A stretch of DNA of 64,000 bases from Companilactobacillus versmoldensis DSM 14857 = KCTC 3814 (GCF_001434295.1 NZ_AZFA01000002.1:124001-188000), one strand, 5' to 3'; positions 1-9,381 are shown, counted from the first letter of the stretch. Numbers and translations: made by a program. Notes: generated from the letters alone by a model not told the origin.

Positions 1-1359
1 GGCAGACCAATGAAGGTTATTTTCCTATATACTATCCCACTCTTATTGGGGAACTTTTTCCAACAATTTTATAGTTTTATTGACACATTGATTGTTGGGA
101 GGACCGTTGGTGTTGATGCTCTAGCCAGTGTTGGTGCTACGGGTGGACTAACTGCCTTGATCATTGGTTTTGCCCAAGGTATAACTAGTGGACTGGCGAT
201 TCTGACCGCGAAAAATTACGGTGCAGGCGACTATGAGGGTGTCCGGAAGAGTTTTGCTTCAGGGATCATAATTTCTTTAGCTATCACAGTAGTATTTACT
301 ATTATTGCAGTTATCATCGCTTATCCATTACTAGTTATCATGCAAACTCCAAAGGAACTGTTGCATGACGCCTTTATTTTCCTAGAAATTATTTTTGCTG
401 GTATTTTCTCATTCGTCGGATTTGACTTTCTGGCAAATACCATGCGGTCTCTAGGTAACACCAGAGTTCCATTATTTTTCTTAATCGTAAGCACTGTCTT
501 AAATATTATGTTGGAACTAATTTTTATTTTAGTATTTCATATGGGCGTAGCTGGTGCTGGTTTAGCCACCATTACTGCTCAAACAATTACCTTCGTGACC
601 CTTTACATTTATATTCGGATCAACATCCCATATCTGATTTTAAGTAAAAGCGATTTTAGGATCGATAAAGCTGAGATCAAAGAATTGTTAGGCATTAGTA
701 TGCCAATGGGCTTCCAGTCATCGATCATCGCTATCGGTTCGATTATCCTTCAATTCATGCTCAATACCTTAGGCGCCAACGCCGTTGCTGCCTATACTGT
801 TGCAGGAAGAATCGAACAGATTGCCACCTTACCTGCCATGAGCTTTGGTATTTCTCTAGTAAATTACACTGCTCAAAACTTAGGGGCTGAAAAATTCCAT
901 CGGATCCTCAAAGGTGTTAAAGAGGGTATCATCTTGTCAGTTGGATCCAGTGCAACAATTGGTATCTTGCTAGTCTTCTTCGGGAAAAATATTTCCCAAT
1001 TATTCATGAGTGGATATCAACCAAAAATCCTCGACTTGATTCAACTTTATTACTATTTCAACGGAACGATGTATTTCGTCCTTTCAATTCTCTTCATCGT
1101 TCGCTATACCTTGCAAGGATTGGGTAATCAAAAAGCCCCAACCATCGCCGGTGTTGCCGAACTACTAATGCGTGTCTTCGTTAGTGTCGTTCTGATCAAA
1201 GCCTTTGGTTTCTTAGGGGCAGCCATGGCCAATCCACTAGCCTGGATCGGATCAACGCTAGTTTTGATTGGTACTTGGAATTTGACAATCAAAGAACTTC
1301 GTAAGAAGAGAAACCAACTTCATGAACGGGTCGAAGAAATTGAATCTGACAAAGATTAA
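1..1359 (+). CDS. MATE family efflux transporter, 5' end cut by window edge
   Basis: Multidrug and toxic-compound extrusion (MATE) antiporter of the cytoplasmic membrane, about 450 residues visible with roughly twelve hydrophobic segments. The reading frame is open from base 1: codons for G-R-P precede the first ATG at position 10. MATE proteins commonly begin with a short leader ending in a similar G-x-P followed by a hydrophobic helix, so the true start is probably a few codons upstream of the window. The early motif with LLGNFFQQ and VDTLIVGR-like spacing is typical of the family. The C-terminus is charged and ends before a rho-independent terminator. The substrate cannot be told from sequence. 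A second, different MATE gene lies at 52775-54100. Confidence 0.9.
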   Translation, partial: GRPMKVIFLYTIPLLLGNFFQQFYSFIDTLIVGRTVGVDALASVGATGGLTALIIGFAQGITSGLAILTAKNYGAGDYEGVRKSFASGIIISLAITVVFTIIAVIIAYPLLVIMQTPKELLHDAFIFLEIIFAGIFSFVGFDFLANTMRSLGNTRVPLFFLIVSTVLNIMLELIFILVFHMGVAGAGLATITAQTITFVTLYIYIRINIPYLILSKSDFRIDKAEIKELLGISMPMGFQSSIIAIGSIILQFMLNTLGANAVAAYTVAGRIEQIATLPAMSFGISLVNYTAQNLGAEKFHRILKGVKEGIILSVGSSATIGILLVFFGKNISQLFMSGYQPKILDLIQLYYYFNGTMYFVLSILFIVRYTLQGLGNQKAPTIAGVAELLMRVFVSVVLIKAFGFLGAAMANPLAWIGSTLVLIGTWNLTIKELRKKRNQLHERVEEIESDKD

Positions 1360-1370
1360 CTTAACTATTT

Positions 1371-1400
1371 ACCACTACAACATTGTAGTGGTATTTTTTT
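1371..1400 (+). terminator. Rho-independent terminator after MATE gene
   Basis: Perfect 10-bp stem (ACCACTACAA / TTGTAGTGGT) with a two-base loop, followed by an A and seven or more T. It lies 12 bases after the stop codon of the MATE gene. Confidence 0.85.
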
Positions 1401-1410
1401 AATCTAAAAT

Positions 1411-1442
1411 ATAACAAAAGAGCCTTAGAAATTCACTAAGGC
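1411..1442 (-). terminator. Probable terminator of the esterase gene
   Basis: On the minus strand a 7-bp stem (GCCTTAG / CTAAGGC) is followed by a T-rich but interrupted tail. It sits just downstream of the minus-strand esterase stop codon and back to back with the plus-strand terminator at 1371-1400. Confidence 0.6.
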
Positions 1443-1457
1443 CCTGCTTGTCAAAAA

Positions 1458-2492
1458 TTAAAGATGCAAACCAGCTTCACGGATCGAGTCTTCACTAGCG
1501 GCCACCTGCCCTAGAAAATTCAAGAAGGCATGTCCTAGCCCCCCATAGCGAATGAAATTGACCTCACCACAAGCAGTGCCAACCTCTTGTGCAAAGGCTT
1601 CTGCTTGAAATCTGAAGGGATCAAACTCACCGATTAAGATGGTTACTTTCTTAAACCAAGTTGGGTCAGCATAGAGTGGCGAAATAATTGGTGAAGTAAG
1701 ATCGACATTCTCGCCAGAAGTATAATATTTCGTCATGATTCGATCCAATTGTCTAAATTGTTGATAATTAGCGTGCAAGACCGGTCGTTCATCAGGTCTG
1801 ATAGGAACTTTTTTATCATCCAAGATTGGTCCAAGAAGATTGGAACCATGGATAACTGTTGGGTAAAACAGCAAATGATTCGTGATTTTAGATACTCCCA
1901 ATTGTTGAGCCAATTGACTGACCCCCAATGCGATCGAAGCCCCAGCTGAATCACCCGCTAAGATCAACTCTTCATGATTTCGACTAGCCATCAACACTAC
2001 CGATAAACAATCCAAAACCGAGGCTGGATATGGATTTTCCGGACATAAACGATAATCAACACTATAAATTATCCCGGAAAATTCTTGAGCCAAGCGAGTC
2101 AATGGCTCCAACGTTTCATTAGCACTACCGGCGTAGTATGCACCACCATGCATGTAGATCAATGCTTTTTGATCAGTTGCCTCACGGGAAAAAATTTTTA
2201 AGTAAGGAACTGCTTGACTCATTTCAGTCGACATATAATGCTCAATCTTCACATTTGGGTAATCCGCTTCGTTAAATTCAGGTTTGTCGCCACTTCTTAA
2301 TTCAAAAAGATCATCCGTAATTGTCGGATCATCAACTAATTTTTTTAAATGATTTAAAATAATTGGGTCATAAGTATGTGGATCCAAGCGATCTTTAACG
2401 ATCATTTTGACACCATCAATGTGTGGGATATCGACAGGACCGACTTGTTGAAGTCGGTGTAATTCCAATGCGTAGTCATTTGCCAACATCAT
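1458..2492 (-). CDS. Alpha/beta hydrolase, HSL-type esterase/lipase
   Basis: A 344-residue cytoplasmic hydrolase of the hormone-sensitive-lipase-like (GDXG) group. The oxyanion-hole motif HGGAYY lies at residues 115-120. The nucleophile elbow GDSAGAS has its Ser near 182. The remaining triad residues are likely Asp near 291 (in EFDPF) and His near 321 (in GLGHAF). There is no signal peptide. The ATG is preceded by a good AGGAGA ribosome-binding site, and the next codon is also ATG. It is a single gene separated by terminators from the MATE gene on one side and the cob operon on the other. It probably acts on short-chain esters; the physiological substrate is unknown. Confidence 0.85.
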   Translation of the reverse strand: MMLANDYALELHRLQQVGPVDIPHIDGVKMIVKDRLDPHTYDPIILNHLKKLVDDPTITDDLFELRSGDKPEFNEADYPNVKIEHYMSTEMSQAVPYLKIFSREATDQKALIYMHGGAYYAGSANETLEPLTRLAQEFSGIIYSVDYRLCPENPYPASVLDCLSVVLMASRNHEELILAGDSAGASIALGVSQLAQQLGVSKITNHLLFYPTVIHGSNLLGPILDDKKVPIRPDERPVLHANYQQFRQLDRIMTKYYTSGENVDLTSPIISPLYADPTWFKKVTILIGEFDPFRFQAEAFAQEVGTACGEVNFIRYGGLGHAFLNFLGQVAASEDSIREAGLHL

Positions 2493-2604
2493 AAAATTAT
2501 CTCCTTTGACCGTTGTTTTCTTTATCTAATTTACGTCTCAATTATATAAAGATTGTGGGAGTTAAATTTTCTAACAATTTAAAAAATAATTTATAAAAAA
2601 TGAG

Positions 2605-2639
2605 TGCAAAAAAAGCTGACTCGAATATGAGTCAGCTTT
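2605..2639 (-). terminator. Strong terminator ending the pdu-cob-hem block
   Basis: On the minus strand the perfect 11-bp stem AAAGCTGACTC / GAGTCAGCTTT is followed by a T7 run. It lies immediately after the stop codon of the last adenosyltransferase gene and marks the 3' end of the long minus-strand gene block. Confidence 0.9.
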
Positions 2640-2643
2640 ATCT

Positions 2644-3213
2644 TTATCTAAATACAGGTTTACTATTACGATATTGAATATCTTCCACGCCATCAAGTAC
2701 ATTGGCATATCTTGCTGCAGCAAAGAAGTAATCAGAAAGACGGTTGATGAATTTCAACACATAGTCGTTGATTGGTTCATCTTGAACCAAGGAAACGATT
2801 TGTCTTTCAGCTCTTCGAGTAACTGTCCGAGCATAATGCAATGAAGCAGCTGTCTTTGATCCACCAGGCAAAATAAATTTTTGTGTCTTAGGGACTTTAG
2901 CAGTGTATTCATCAATTTTCTTTTCCAACCAATCAACATACTTATAGTCTTCGGTAAAAATAAATTCATGTTTGGTATCATCTTGGGCAATTGCCAAGTC
3001 AGTTCCACAATCAAATAATAATTGTTGGATTTCTGTCAATTCATCAGCCAATACTTTAGTTTTATCACTTAGATCAGCAATCAAAACACCAACTAATGAG
3101 TTAAGTTCATCAACGGAACCATAGGCTGTAACACGTTTATCAGACTTGTATAAAACATTGTTACCAATAATCCTTGTCTTACCTTTATCACCAGTTCTAG
3201 TATAAATTTTCAT
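2644..3213 (-). CDS. PduO-type corrinoid adenosyltransferase (third copy)
   Basis: ATP:cob(I)alamin/cob(I)yrinic acid a,c-diamide adenosyltransferase, 189 residues. It moves the 5'-deoxyadenosyl group from ATP to Co(I). Family landmarks are TRTGDKGKT near the N-terminus (ATP site), VDELN near residue 35, FILPGG, the RTVTRRAER basic helix and the NRLSDYFF segment. ATG 3213 was chosen because a GAGAGG site lies seven bases upstream; an upstream in-frame TTG would include that site. It lies 18 bases after a flavodoxin gene, which could deliver electrons to make Co(I). It is close to the copy at 29402-29971 (by eye about 70% identical without gaps) and much less like PduO at 39070-39642. Probably serves corrinoid biosynthesis, as last gene of the operon. 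Confidence 0.92.
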   Translation of the reverse strand: MKIYTRTGDKGKTRIIGNNVLYKSDKRVTAYGSVDELNSLVGVLIADLSDKTKVLADELTEIQQLLFDCGTDLAIAQDDTKHEFIFTEDYKYVDWLEKKIDEYTAKVPKTQKFILPGGSKTAASLHYARTVTRRAERQIVSLVQDEPINDYVLKFINRLSDYFFAAARYANVLDGVEDIQYRNSKPVFR

Positions 3214-3231
3214 ATTTTTTCCTCTCAATTG

Positions 3232-3675
3232 TTAAAATTTGTTGGAAATATTCTCTGCAACTTTAGCAATATTCATAATATCATATTCATCTGGTTCCAG
3301 TTCAATTTTAAGACAATTAGTAATTAATTTTGCTCCGGTCAATTCAAATTGAGCAGCAAATTTATCGACGGCCACATTATAAAATTTTCCATAATAAGTA
3401 TCACCTGAGCCTAAAACTGTGTAATATTTTCCACTCAGATCGGTATCGCCGAGATCTTCATAAAAGTCCATTCCCTCTTCAGGCAAGGCACCTTCATCAT
3501 AGGTGTAAACGCAGACGATGGCAACATCGTAATCAAGAAAGTCCTCTGGGTCAGTTTGACTCATTTCAGTTTCGGTTACTTCTAAACCCAATTTATCCAA
3601 TTGATCAGCCAGGATATCAGCCATCATTTGATTATTTCCGGTGATCGTCGCATAAACGATTAATGCATTTGCCAT
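3232..3675 (-). CDS. Flavodoxin
   Basis: A 147-residue FMN-binding electron carrier. The N-terminal phosphate loop reads ATITGNN in place of the common TGNT pattern, and the family's GSGDTYYG isoalloxazine loop is present near residue 90. It is acidic, as expected for a flavodoxin. The SD GAGGGAG precedes the ATG. It sits between hemD and an adenosyltransferase with only a few bases on each side, so it is cotranscribed with cobalamin genes. Flavodoxin is known elsewhere to reduce cob(II)alamin on adenosyltransferases, so a role in Co(II) to Co(I) reduction is a reasonable inference. A general electron-transfer role is equally possible. Confidence 0.88.
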   Translation of the reverse strand: MANALIVYATITGNNQMMADILADQLDKLGLEVTETEMSQTDPEDFLDYDVAIVCVYTYDEGALPEEGMDFYEDLGDTDLSGKYYTVLGSGDTYYGKFYNVAVDKFAAQFELTGAKLITNCLKIELEPDEYDIMNIAKVAENISNKF

Positions 3676-3677
3676 CT

Positions 3678-4373
3678 TTATTGCTCCCTCGTCATTTTTA
3701 GGATTACTTGTTTTAAAACATTTCGGGCATGAACAGGTGCATAGGTGTCAAAACCTAATTCCGTCATGATCCGCTGAGTCGTGTGACCCAAAGTATAATA
3801 TTTAGTCGTCATAAATTGACTAGGAATGATCTCCATGATCTCCTCTAGTCGATAAAAAGCCGACGGACTAGTCACTAAAACCTTGGTAAAGTCTAAACCG
3901 GCCATTTTTCTGATTGCTTCATCACGATCAGTACCAGTCCAAACATTTTTATAAACTGTAATATTATCCACTTGAGCGTTCAATGGCAAGTCGCTGGCCA
4001 AATTACCTTTTAAAAAGACCACCTTCTGGTCCGCTGTAAAGATCTGGTTCAACTGCTCAACCAAAGATTGACGATTTTCAATCTTCGAAACGATCAAGTT
4101 AGTAAATTTAAAGCTTCTCAATAAACTAGCCGCTTTCGGACTGATCACAGCAATTCGCTTATTGGTAGATATATCGGATTTGACCAAAGCTTGGATCGCC
4201 AACATGCTAGTAACGACCAAGCAATCAGCATCGGCAACCTTTTGATAGATTGCCTGATTGAAATCAAGATACTCGATCCGTTTCAATGGCAAAAAAAGCG
4301 GACGCCTTTTATCGAGGCCCGCTAACATTTCTTCACTGAATTTATCTTCTGGATATGTAATTAAAATTGCCAT
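3678..4373 (-). CDS. hemD: Uroporphyrinogen-III synthase (standalone)
   Basis: Cyclises hydroxymethylbilane to uroporphyrinogen III with inversion of ring D, the last step shared by haem, sirohaem and cobalamin. It is 231 residues long with the two-lobe pattern of HemD: VVTSMLAIQAL around residue 60, LVTSPSAFYRL around 165 and a YTLGHTTQRIMTELGF-type C-terminal helix. ATG 4373 is preferred over an upstream in-frame start because AGGTGA lies just ahead of it. It begins five bases after the cobC stop. This is the second HemD domain in the locus, since the CobA fusion at 17778-19175 also carries one. Sequence conservation in HemD is always low, so the call rests partly on context. Confidence 0.85.
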   Translation of the reverse strand: MAILITYPEDKFSEEMLAGLDKRRPLFLPLKRIEYLDFNQAIYQKVADADCLVVTSMLAIQALVKSDISTNKRIAVISPKAASLLRSFKFTNLIVSKIENRQSLVEQLNQIFTADQKVVFLKGNLASDLPLNAQVDNITVYKNVWTGTDRDEAIRKMAGLDFTKVLVTSPSAFYRLEEIMEIIPSQFMTTKYYTLGHTTQRIMTELGFDTYAPVHARNVLKQVILKMTREQ

Positions 4374-4377
4374 GCTA

Positions 4378-4980
4378 TCACCTGACATTTCTCTTTTCTA
4401 AATGAAAATCATCTTGATCATCACTAATAAATTCCGTATAAGTACCAGCATCAAAATGAATATCCCAAAAAGTCTGTGAATCATGCAATAAATATTGATC
4501 GACCACTCTTAAGGTGCCCAAATGAGCAACTACTAGGATGTTTTCTTGATGCTTAAACTCACCAGTTTGAATAATCTTGTCGATTGCCGTTTGAACTCGC
4601 TGTGCAAACGGATAATAACCTTCAGCTTCTGGTGGCACGTAATCAAAAGGCTGATCTAACCATTTTTGCCATTCGACTGGATATTGAGCTTGAATTTCGT
4701 CAGCATCTAAAGCTTCCCACTTACCAAAGCCTTTTTCATCTAATCCAGGCATTTTTTTGATAGTCAGAGTATCTTTAACGCAGGCAAAAGCTGTCTGGTA
4801 GGTCCGATACAAGCCACTGCAGTAAACAGCGTCAAACTTGAGATGGTGCCCTGCAAAAGCTGCCGCTAGCTCCTTTGCCTGTTTTTCACCAGTCGAATTT
4901 AAAACACAGTCATTTGAGCCATAAAACTTTCTTTCGACGTTTAACTGGGTCTGCCCGTGGCGAGCTAAAAATAATCTCAT
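4378..4980 (-). CDS. cobC: Alpha-ribazole phosphatase, histidine phosphatase family
   Basis: Phosphoglycerate-mutase-like phosphatase of about 200 residues that removes phosphate from alpha-ribazole-5'-phosphate or adenosylcobalamin-5'-phosphate in nucleotide-loop assembly. The N-terminal LARHGQTQLN motif carries the catalytic His and Arg. A second His is in VVAHLGT near residue 150, and an acidic residue follows in the middle. The start at 4980 overlaps the cobS stop as ATGA, which indicates translational coupling. A longer upstream reading frame exists but lacks family similarity. The context cobU-cobS-cobC supports CobC rather than a generic phosphoglycerate mutase. Confidence 0.88.
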   Translation of the reverse strand: MRLFLARHGQTQLNVERKFYGSNDCVLNSTGEKQAKELAAAFAGHHLKFDAVYCSGLYRTYQTAFACVKDTLTIKKMPGLDEKGFGKWEALDADEIQAQYPVEWQKWLDQPFDYVPPEAEGYYPFAQRVQTAIDKIIQTGEFKHQENILVVAHLGTLRVVDQYLLHDSQTFWDIHFDAGTYTEFISDDQDDFHLEKRNVR

Positions 4981-5732
4981 AATTTGACCACAGCCGCAAA
5001 AACGATCAAAAAGACGACTTGGCAAATACTGGCATATGCACCTAGTGTATCACCAGTAAAGCCACCTAATTGATGATTGATCCATTTTTTATATACCAGC
5101 ACGAACAATGCTGCCGCTAGATAGGCAATCAATCCACGGTAACCAACACCTAAAAAGATGACGATGATGGAAACCACTTGGCTGATGATGGCACGCCAAG
5201 GTTCAATCTGACCCCAGCTTTTCAACAATCCCTTTTCTTTTTGTGAATTGGTGATCCGTAAAAAGACCAAGGCGACACCAGTTTTAGTATTCATGATAGT
5301 GATTGCTGCCAAGAAGACGTTAGTCCAAAGCGACAAATGACTGCTGACATAAAAAGTTGTCCCAATCATTAAAACATAATAATAAATCAGCGCTAAAGCA
5401 CCCATAGTACCGAGGCGACTATCTTTCATGATCTGATACATTTTATCTTTATCACGTGAACTGAACAGACCATCGGCTGTATCAGCTAAGGCATCCAAAT
5501 GAAAACCCCCGGTGATCATCCCATCGATGACCAATAAGAAGATCCAACAAAGCCAGGTTGGAAAAAGGAAACTCAAGCCATAAAAGCACAAAGCTTCGAT
5601 AGCTCCTAATAGCAATCCGAACAACGTCAAATACTGAATACCTTGATTGAACTTCTCTTGTGGCTTATCGATCGGTATCGGGATCGGGACTCTTGTAAAA
5701 AATTGTCCATATAAAATCATTGACGTTATCAC
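4977..5732 (-). CDS. cobS: Adenosylcobinamide-GDP ribazoletransferase (cobalamin synthase)
   Basis: Integral membrane enzyme of 251 residues that joins adenosylcobinamide-GDP with alpha-ribazole (phosphate), the last condensation of the pathway. It has several hydrophobic segments and the diagnostic acidic motif in DGMITGGFHLDALADTADGL (residues about 62-81), whose Asp residues bind metal. The start is a GTG at 5732 with AAGG seven bases upstream; ATG 5720 is the alternative. The gene lies 11 bases after cobU and overlaps cobC by four bases. Confidence 0.92.
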   Translation of the reverse strand: MITSMILYGQFFTRVPIPIPIDKPQEKFNQGIQYLTLFGLLLGAIEALCFYGLSFLFPTWLCWIFLLVIDGMITGGFHLDALADTADGLFSSRDKDKMYQIMKDSRLGTMGALALIYYYVLMIGTTFYVSSHLSLWTNVFLAAITIMNTKTGVALVFLRITNSQKEKGLLKSWGQIEPWRAIISQVVSIIVIFLGVGYRGLIAYLAAALFVLVYKKWINHQLGGFTGDTLGAYASICQVVFLIVFAAVVKL

Positions 5733-5743
5733 ATTGACACCTT

Positions 5744-6334
5744 CTACTTAATTTTTTGTGAGATACCGCTAATTACGAACCAAACTTGGTCACTGCGGTG
5801 TGCGATCAATTTATTGGCCGAACCATAAATATCACGTAAGACCCGCGACAACTTGGTAGCTGGGACGATACCCAAACCAACTTCATTAGTCACGATGACC
5901 AGTTTCTTTTCTCGTCGGCTGGCCACTGCCAATAAATGGCTCCACTGTTGAATGATCAAACTAGTGACTTCATCTATCTGTGAACTAGTCATCTGCTCGA
6001 CGAATTGATCAAAAGACTGGTCAGTATCTTTGATCTGATGATTGACCCAATCAAAGAATAAATTGGTAATCATATTCGTCGCATCATCCAAAAGAAAATA
6101 TTGGTCTGATGAACGATTCAAAAAACCAGCTAAGTCCTGATATCTTTCCTCAGTTGACCATTGGCTCGATCGTCTTTGTTGATGTTTGTTGATGCGGTCC
6201 GTCATTTCAGCATCCGAACGATCGACCATCCCCGTAGCGATGTAACAAACGGACTGGTCGCGCGAATATAAATTCTCGGCAAATTCTGATTTTCCACTGC
6301 GTGAACCACCAGTGACCATAATTAAATGTTCCAT
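5744..6334 (-). CDS. cobU: Bifunctional adenosylcobinamide kinase/guanylyltransferase
   Basis: Phosphorylates adenosylcobinamide and transfers GMP from GTP to form AdoCbi-GDP. At 196 residues it is slightly longer than typical CobU. The P-loop GGSRSGKS is at residues 9-16. The INKHQQRRSSQW segment contains the His expected to carry the GMP. A TNEVGLGIVP motif near residue 150 is conserved in the family. It is between the PurM-like cblS candidate (three bases) and cobS, in the nucleotide-loop assembly sub-cluster. Confidence 0.93.
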   Translation of the reverse strand: MEHLIMVTGGSRSGKSEFAENLYSRDQSVCYIATGMVDRSDAEMTDRINKHQQRRSSQWSTEERYQDLAGFLNRSSDQYFLLDDATNMITNLFFDWVNHQIKDTDQSFDQFVEQMTSSQIDEVTSLIIQQWSHLLAVASRREKKLVIVTNEVGLGIVPATKLSRVLRDIYGSANKLIAHRSDQVWFVISGISQKIK

Positions 6335-6337
6335 AGC

Positions 6338-7084
6338 TTACTTCCCTAATCGTGCTATCCATTTTAAATCAGGATATTTTTGTAAAAATTGATGTTTCAT
6401 TGAATTTTCAACAGCAACCAATAATACTGTCGATGGTCCGGCTGTCTGTTTGATCTCCAAGTCATCTATTTGTTGAGACAGCTCTAAATTCAAATTATGT
6501 GTTTTAGCAAGGACCCCAAGTTCATAACTAACACCCTTGGAGCCGACCGGGATCATGTCAGAAACAAGTGGATCTTTTCGCAGTTCAATCACTTGTTTGA
6601 CGGAAAAAATTTTCGAGAAATTATCCAAGACGGCTTGGCCCATGTAAGGTACACCTAATTGAAAAATTGCCAAGTCTGATCTTTCATTCGTCAAATCAAC
6701 TTTTTTGGGACTACGCCCGATCACAGTAATACCAACAGTGGTCATTTCCGTATTGAGATTGTCTTCAGTGCTGCCGTTGATCGGGACATTCGAATACCCC
6801 ATTTCTTTAAGATCACTTTTCATTTGTGCAATGACTTTTAATCCGGTTGGGTCATATTCCACGCTCAATGTATCGATCACATTGATCGGAGTCGCGCCAT
6901 AACTGATCAGTTCAAGCATGGCAGTCCGTAAAGTCAGAGACACTGATATCTCTGGTGAACATTTAACTAAATCATATTTACGGTCTCCAAAACCAGCACT
7001 GACGTCACAACTAACTACCAAGTCTTCTGTCTGACTGATTGGAGTAATTGTTAAATCTCGAAATTGATGACTATTGTTGTCCAT
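6338..7084 (-). CDS. cblS: AIR-synthase (PurM) superfamily protein, putative alpha-ribazole kinase
   Basis: A 248-residue protein with the PurM/ThiL-like ATP-binding fold. An early DVSAGFGDRK segment is followed by a helix with ISYGATPINVID, then PINGSTEDN near residue 105, as in AIR-synthase-related proteins. In Listeria and Geobacillus a PurM-superfamily kinase, CblS, phosphorylates alpha-ribazole imported by the ECF S component CblT. A CblT-like gene lies at 28860-29378 and no cobT is present. The fit to CblS is therefore an inference from fold, the position beside cobU-cobS-cobC and that pairing. The alternative is an uncharacterised AIR-synthase-like kinase, for example one supplying L-threonine phosphate. 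Confidence 0.6.
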   Translation of the reverse strand: MDNNSHQFRDLTITPISQTEDLVVSCDVSAGFGDRKYDLVKCSPEISVSLTLRTAMLELISYGATPINVIDTLSVEYDPTGLKVIAQMKSDLKEMGYSNVPINGSTEDNLNTEMTTVGITVIGRSPKKVDLTNERSDLAIFQLGVPYMGQAVLDNFSKIFSVKQVIELRKDPLVSDMIPVGSKGVSYELGVLAKTHNLNLELSQQIDDLEIKQTAGPSTVLLVAVENSMKHQFLQKYPDLKWIARLGK

Positions 7085-7092
7085 ACTCTCTC

Positions 7093-8382
7093 CTATTTTT
7101 CAACATTGGCGAAGGCGTCACTGAAGACTTCGATTGTCTTGTCGATATCGGCGTCTGTGTGCTTAGTTGAAATAAAACTTGTTTCATATGGTGATGGTGC
7201 TAAATAAATGCCTCGTTGGATGACATATTGGAAAAATCTAGTGAAGTAATCTTTATCGGATTTTTGAACGTCAGCAAAGTTTTCAACTGGTCCTTTATTA
7301 AAGAAGTAGCCCCACATTGTTCCGCGATGACGAATCGTGAATGTAACGCCATTCTTATCGGCAGCAGCTTGTAATGCTGTACATAGGCGGTCCAATTTGG
7401 CTGACATTTGATCGTATGTTTCTTGATTCAATTGTTCAAGTGTCTTGATACCAGCCATCATGGCTAGGGGATTTCCGGACAATGTCCCGGCATGATAGAC
7501 CTTACCATCAGGAGTGATATTCTTCATGATCTCACGTTTGCCACCAAAGGTACCGACTGGTAGGCCGCCACCGATAACTTTTCCTAGAGTAGTTAGATCA
7601 GGCTTGATGTCATAAAGATGTTGAGCACCACGCATATCACATCTGAAGCCACTCATAACCTCATCAAAGATCAAAACTGAACCATATTTAGTCGTTAAAT
7701 CACGTAAAGTTTGTAAGAAAGATTTTTTAGCGGGGACAAAGCCCATATTTCCAGCTACAGGTTCAACAATGACCCCGGCAATCTCATCACCGTGACGTTT
7801 GAACAAATCAGTGATTGCTGCTTCATCATTGTATGGAACTGTCAATGTTTCTAAGGCAACATTCTTTGGCACACCAGGTGATGTGTTGATATCAAAGGTG
7901 GCTAAGCCTGAACCTGCATCGACTAATAGAGAGTCTGAATGACCATGATAGCAACCGATGAATTTGACGATCTTATCGCGTTTTGTATAGCCACGAGCCA
8001 AACGTACGGCACTCATAGTTGCTTCAGTCCCAGAAGAGACCATCCGCATCATTTCCATGGATGGGACAAATTTTTGAACTAATTCAGCAATTTTATTTTC
8101 AAGTAAGGTTGGGGCACCAAAACTGGTCCCCTTGTCGATCGTATCTTTTAAGGCTTTGATAACTTCATCGTCAGCATGTCCTAAGATCAGTGGTCCCCAA
8201 GATAGGACATAATCGATGTAGGCATTACCATCAATATCATAGAGATTTTGATTTTTGCCTCGTTCGATGAAGATCGGTGTCATATCAACATTTTTATAAG
8301 CTCTAACTGGACTGTTGACACCACCAGGCATTAATTTGACTGCTTCTTTATATGCAGCAATCGATTTTTCAAAACTAATCAT
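7093..8382 (-). CDS. hemL: Glutamate-1-semialdehyde 2,1-aminomutase
   Basis: PLP enzyme converting glutamate-1-semialdehyde to 5-aminolevulinate, the second committed step of the C5 route. Its 429 residues match the usual length. The start has the [10 protein letters not shown] motif. The cofactor Lys lies in [14 protein letters not shown] near residue 267, and [13 protein letters not shown] lines the PLP phosphate site. It is the last of the four C5 genes hemA-hemC-hemB-hemL, which here feed a corrinoid pathway; no later haem gene is nearby. Confidence 0.97.
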   Translation of the reverse strand: MISFEKSIAAYKEAVKLMPGGVNSPVRAYKNVDMTPIFIERGKNQNLYDIDGNAYIDYVLSWGPLILGHADDEVIKALKDTIDKGTSFGAPTLLENKIAELVQKFVPSMEMMRMVSSGTEATMSAVRLARGYTKRDKIVKFIGCYHGHSDSLLVDAGSGLATFDINTSPGVPKNVALETLTVPYNDEAAITDLFKRHGDEIAGVIVEPVAGNMGFVPAKKSFLQTLRDLTTKYGSVLIFDEVMSGFRCDMRGAQHLYDIKPDLTTLGKVIGGGLPVGTFGGKREIMKNITPDGKVYHAGTLSGNPLAMMAGIKTLEQLNQETYDQMSAKLDRLCTALQAAADKNGVTFTIRHRGTMWGYFFNKGPVENFADVQKSDKDYFTRFFQYVIQRGIYLAPSPYETSFISTKHTDADIDKTIEVFSDAFANVEK

Positions 8383-8397
8383 TATTATCCCCCAAAA

Positions 8398-9381
8398 TTA
8401 TTTCTGATTATCTAAATAGTTAGCAAAGTCTTTCGCAAAGTATGTGATGATCAAATCTGCACCGGCACGTTTCATACTTGTCAGCGTTTCATAAACGACT
8501 TTTGTTTCATCGATCCAACCATTTTGAGCTGCGACTTTGACCATGGAATATTCACCAGAAACGTTATAAGCAACTAGTGGTAAAGTGGTTTGGTTCTTAA
8601 CATCGCGCATGACATCCAAAAAGGCCATCGAAGGTTTGACCATGACAAAATCAGCACCTTCATTTTCATCACTGATTGTTTCTCTCATGGCATCCAAACG
8701 ATTAGCAGGATCCATTTGATAAGTCTTTCTGTCACCAAATTTAGGTGATGAATTAGCAGCGTCACGGAATGGGCCATAGAAACTTGAAGCATATTTAACT
8801 GCATAAGACATGATCGGCACATTGACTAATTTTTCATTATCAAGACCCTCACGAATAGCAGCTACGTAACCGTCCATCGCATTAGATGGTGCAATGATAT
8901 CTGCACCGGCTTTAGCTTGGCTAACAGCAGTTTTAGAAATGTACTCTAAAGATTCATCATTTTGAACATAACCATCACGCACAATTCCACAGTGACCAGT
9001 TGAAGTATATTCACACATACAGCAGTCAGCAATAACAATCAAATCCGGATAATTTTTCTTGATCAGACGAGTAGCTTGTTGAACGATACCATCATCACTC
9101 CAGGCACCCGTTCCAACATCATCTTTGTCTTCATCCTTAGGCAAACCAAACAAAATGATGGCTTTGATCCCGTCATCAACAATTTCCTTGATTTCTTCTA
9201 AAATGGTATCCATACCAAAGTGGTAAACACCTGGCATCGACTTGATCTCAGTCTTACCATTCAATCCATCTTCAATAAAGACTGGTTGAATCAAATCAGT
9301 TTTCAAAACATGTGTCTCTCTCACTAGATCACGCATAGCAGCGCTAGTTCTAAGACGACGGTGACGATCAAATTTAATCAT
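8398..9381 (-). CDS. hemB: Porphobilinogen synthase (delta-aminolevulinate dehydratase)
   Basis: Condenses two 5-aminolevulinate molecules to porphobilinogen. It has 327 residues, as usual. A cysteine-rich [14 protein letters not shown] segment near residue 120 marks the zinc-dependent type. The two Schiff-base lysines are expected in [15 protein letters not shown] and [10 protein letters not shown] (about 200 and 250). The start overlaps the end of hemC by eight bases, so translation is probably coupled. Confidence 0.97.
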   Translation of the reverse strand: MIKFDRHRRLRTSAAMRDLVRETHVLKTDLIQPVFIEDGLNGKTEIKSMPGVYHFGMDTILEEIKEIVDDGIKAIILFGLPKDEDKDDVGTGAWSDDGIVQQATRLIKKNYPDLIVIADCCMCEYTSTGHCGIVRDGYVQNDESLEYISKTAVSQAKAGADIIAPSNAMDGYVAAIREGLDNEKLVNVPIMSYAVKYASSFYGPFRDAANSSPKFGDRKTYQMDPANRLDAMRETISDENEGADFVMVKPSMAFLDVMRDVKNQTTLPLVAYNVSGEYSMVKVAAQNGWIDETKVVYETLTSMKRAGADLIITYFAKDFANYLDNQK

